64,000 nucleotides of DNA. Origin: Rhodanobacteraceae bacterium (GTDB taxonomy: Bacteria > Pseudomonadota > Gammaproteobacteria > Xanthomonadales > Rhodanobacteraceae). Positions 62,214 to 64,000 of the stretch are shown one piece after another. Numbering within the stretch: the first letter of the stretch is position 1; each line of letters opens with the position of its first letter. A program made the position numbers and the translations under genes. The stretch lies in NCBI GenBank assembly GCA_003142815.1, contig PLNP01000044.1, positions 184,434 to 248,433 on the forward strand, read 5' to 3'. The notes under the pieces were generated by a model. It saw only the letters and a program-made list of their open reading frames with translations. It was not told where the DNA came from and did not search any database.

Positions 62214-62740
62214 GCGCGGTCACGCCAACTCCGGCGTCCGGCCCCGCCTTGCGTGACATCCATCTGCCGCCGCCGCCTTCATGGTGGCCACCGGCCCCGG
62301 GCTGGTGGCTGCTGGCGGCGCTCGCGTGCGTGCTGCTGTTCTTCGCGGTGCGCTGGCTGCTGCGCCATCAGCGCGAGCGGCGCTGGCGCCGGCAGATCCA
62401 TGCCGAATTCGAACGGATTGCGGCGATGCATGCCGCGCAAGCGGATTCGGCGCAGTTCGCGGCGCAGGTATCGCACTTGTTGCGTCGCGCATCACGCCTG
62501 ATCGAACCCGGTGCGGTGGCGCTTCGCGACGAAGCGTGGCTCGCGTTTCTCGACGCGCAACTGCCCGCGCTGCAGGCCGCCGCCGCGCCATTTCGCACCG
62601 GCTCTGGTCGTGCACTGATCGACGCGCCGTATCGGCGTGCCGCCGATCCGGCAATGCCGGCGTTCGACACGCACGCACTGCTCGATCTCGCGCGTACCTG
62701 GCTTGGCGCCGCGCTGCCGCGGAGGCGCGACCATGTTTGA
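62210..62740 (+). CDS. DUF4381 domain-containing protein
   Basis: LRDIHLPPPPSWWPPAPGWWLLAALACVLLFFAVRWLLRH. Confidence 0.92.
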   Translation: MSAVTPTPASGPALRDIHLPPPPSWWPPAPGWWLLAALACVLLFFAVRWLLRHQRERRWRRQIHAEFERIAAMHAAQADSAQFAAQVSHLLRRASRLIEPGAVALRDEAWLAFLDAQLPALQAAAAPFRTGSGRALIDAPYRRAADPAMPAFDTHALLDLARTWLGAALPRRRDHV

Positions 62741-63737
62741 ACTGGCGTGGCCGTGGTTGCTCGCGATCCTGCCGCTGCCCTTCATTGCTGCGCGGCTGCT
62801 GCCACGTGCGCGCGGCACGATCAGCACCGCGCTGCATCTGCCGCATCTCGGCGTCGCGCTGCCACAGCAGGCGGATGTTGCGCCGGTGTCGCGCTTGCGC
62901 CGCACGCTCGCGTTGCTCGCATGGGCGTTGCTCGCGCTCGCCGCGGCGCGACCGCAATTTCTCGGCGTGCCGGAAGACGTGCCGCGTTCCGGGCGCGACC
63001 TGCTGCTCGCGGTCGACACCTCGGGCAGCATGAGCACCGAGGACATGCAGCTCGGCGGCGCGCCTGCGACGCGTTTCGCGGCGATCCAGGCGATTGCATT
63101 GGACTTCATCCATCGCCGCCAGGCCGATCGCGTCGGCCTGATCCTGTTCGGCACGCGCGCGTATCTGCTGGTACCGCTGACCTTCGATCTGAAAACCGTC
63201 GGCAAACAATTGGCCGATGCGACGATCGGCCTCGCGGGGCGCGAAACCGCGATCGGCGATGCGGTCGGCCTGGCGGTCAAACGCCTGCGCGCGCGCCCGC
63301 AGAAACAACGCGTGCTGGTACTGCTGACCGACGGCGTCAACACCGCCGGCGAACTCGACCCGGACAAGGCGATCGATCTTGCCGCCGCGAACGGCGTGCG
63401 CATCTACACCATCGGCATCGGTGCCGACGAGCTGCGTGTCGACAGCCTGTTCGGCAGTCGCGTCGTCAATCCGTCCGCCGACCTTGACGAGAAAATGCTG
63501 ACCCACATGGCCGAGAAAACCGGTGGCCGCTATTTTCGCGCGCGCGACAGCGCGGCACTCGCCGACATCTATCGCGTGATCGACAAACTGGAGCCGGTCG
63601 CAGATACCACGCAGAGTCTGCGCCCGATCGACGAGTTGTACTGGCTGCCGCTCGCGGCGGCGCTGCTGGCCGGTGCGCTCGCGTTCCTGGTGCCGGGTTG
63701 GCGCATGCGTTTCGTGCGCAAGGTGGTGGCAACGTGA
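62733..63737 (+). CDS. VWA domain-containing protein, BatA-like
   Basis: GRDLLLAVDTSGSMSTEDM (MIDAS); LVLLTDGVNTAGELDPDKAIDLAAANGVRIYTIGIG. Confidence 0.93.
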   Translation: MFELAWPWLLAILPLPFIAARLLPRARGTISTALHLPHLGVALPQQADVAPVSRLRRTLALLAWALLALAAARPQFLGVPEDVPRSGRDLLLAVDTSGSMSTEDMQLGGAPATRFAAIQAIALDFIHRRQADRVGLILFGTRAYLLVPLTFDLKTVGKQLADATIGLAGRETAIGDAVGLAVKRLRARPQKQRVLVLLTDGVNTAGELDPDKAIDLAAANGVRIYTIGIGADELRVDSLFGSRVVNPSADLDEKMLTHMAEKTGGRYFRARDSAALADIYRVIDKLEPVADTTQSLRPIDELYWLPLAAALLAGALAFLVPGWRMRFVRKVVAT

Positions 63738-64000
63738 GCGGTACCGTCGTCAGCGCACTGGCGAACTTCCATTTCCTGCGTCCGCTCGCGTTGCTGTTGC
63801 TGCTCGCGGTGCCGCTGTTCTGGCTGGCCTGGCGCAATGGTCGCGCCGACGCGGGCGCGTGGCGTGCTGCGGTTGACGCACATCTGTTGCCGCATTTGAT
63901 CGAGCGGTTCGATGGCGGTCCGGCTCGCGCGGGCATCACCCTCGCAGTCGTGCTGTGGACGCTGGCCTGTGTCGTCCTGGCCGGTCCCGCCTGGGAGCGC
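63734..64000 (+). CDS. BatB-like VWA protein, N-terminal part (runs off window)
   Basis: GTG start overlapping upstream stop; FHFLRPLALLLLLAVPLFWLAWRNGRADAGAWRAAVDAHLLPHLIE. Confidence 0.8.
   Translation, partial: MSGTVVSALANFHFLRPLALLLLLAVPLFWLAWRNGRADAGAWRAAVDAHLLPHLIERFDGGPARAGITLAVVLWTLACVVLAGPAWER

Noticed and set aside
60167-64000. MoxR-DUF58-VWA cluster considered as a novel AAA/VWA defence system
   Set aside because: Gene order MoxR, DUF58, DUF4381, BatA, BatB matches the well-known aerotolerance-type (Bat) operon.

Overview
The window is a high-GC gammaproteobacterial chromosome segment. Gene content and synteny suggest Xanthomonadales/Rhodanobacteraceae-like, which is inference only. 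Most of it is ordinary core genome: groEL 3' end, glnE, LPS-core genes (glycosyltransferase, O-antigen ligase, lpxL, waaA), tolC-pcm, btuB behind a cobalamin riboswitch, hemW-rdgB-rph, yicC...gmk, mlaFEDCB with convergent mlaA, rpoZ-spoT-ridA-recG, rpmE2, gltA, mrcA/pilMNOPQ, and a MoxR-DUF58-DUF4381-BatA/B operon running off the right edge. I did not find a clear-cut new defence or mobile system. The non-routine parts are: (1) a RHH/RelE toxin-antitoxin pair plus a single-chain restriction-methyltransferase lodged between yicC and gmk and overlapping the gmk start codon; (2) a cyclic-nucleotide-binding + EAL protein; (3) a decayed mobile-element scar after waaA (tRNA-like 3' end, relaxase/helicase C-terminal relic); (4) a decaying ECF sigma / Ser-Thr kinase pair; (5) at least five families of short interspersed palindromic or inverted-repeat elements, some overlapping stop codons and one fragment apparently inside a coding sequence; (6) a large Ig-like lipoprotein gene directly after pilQ; and (7) two small unannotated ORFs. 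All calls come from reading the sequence and supplied translations; no database search was run.
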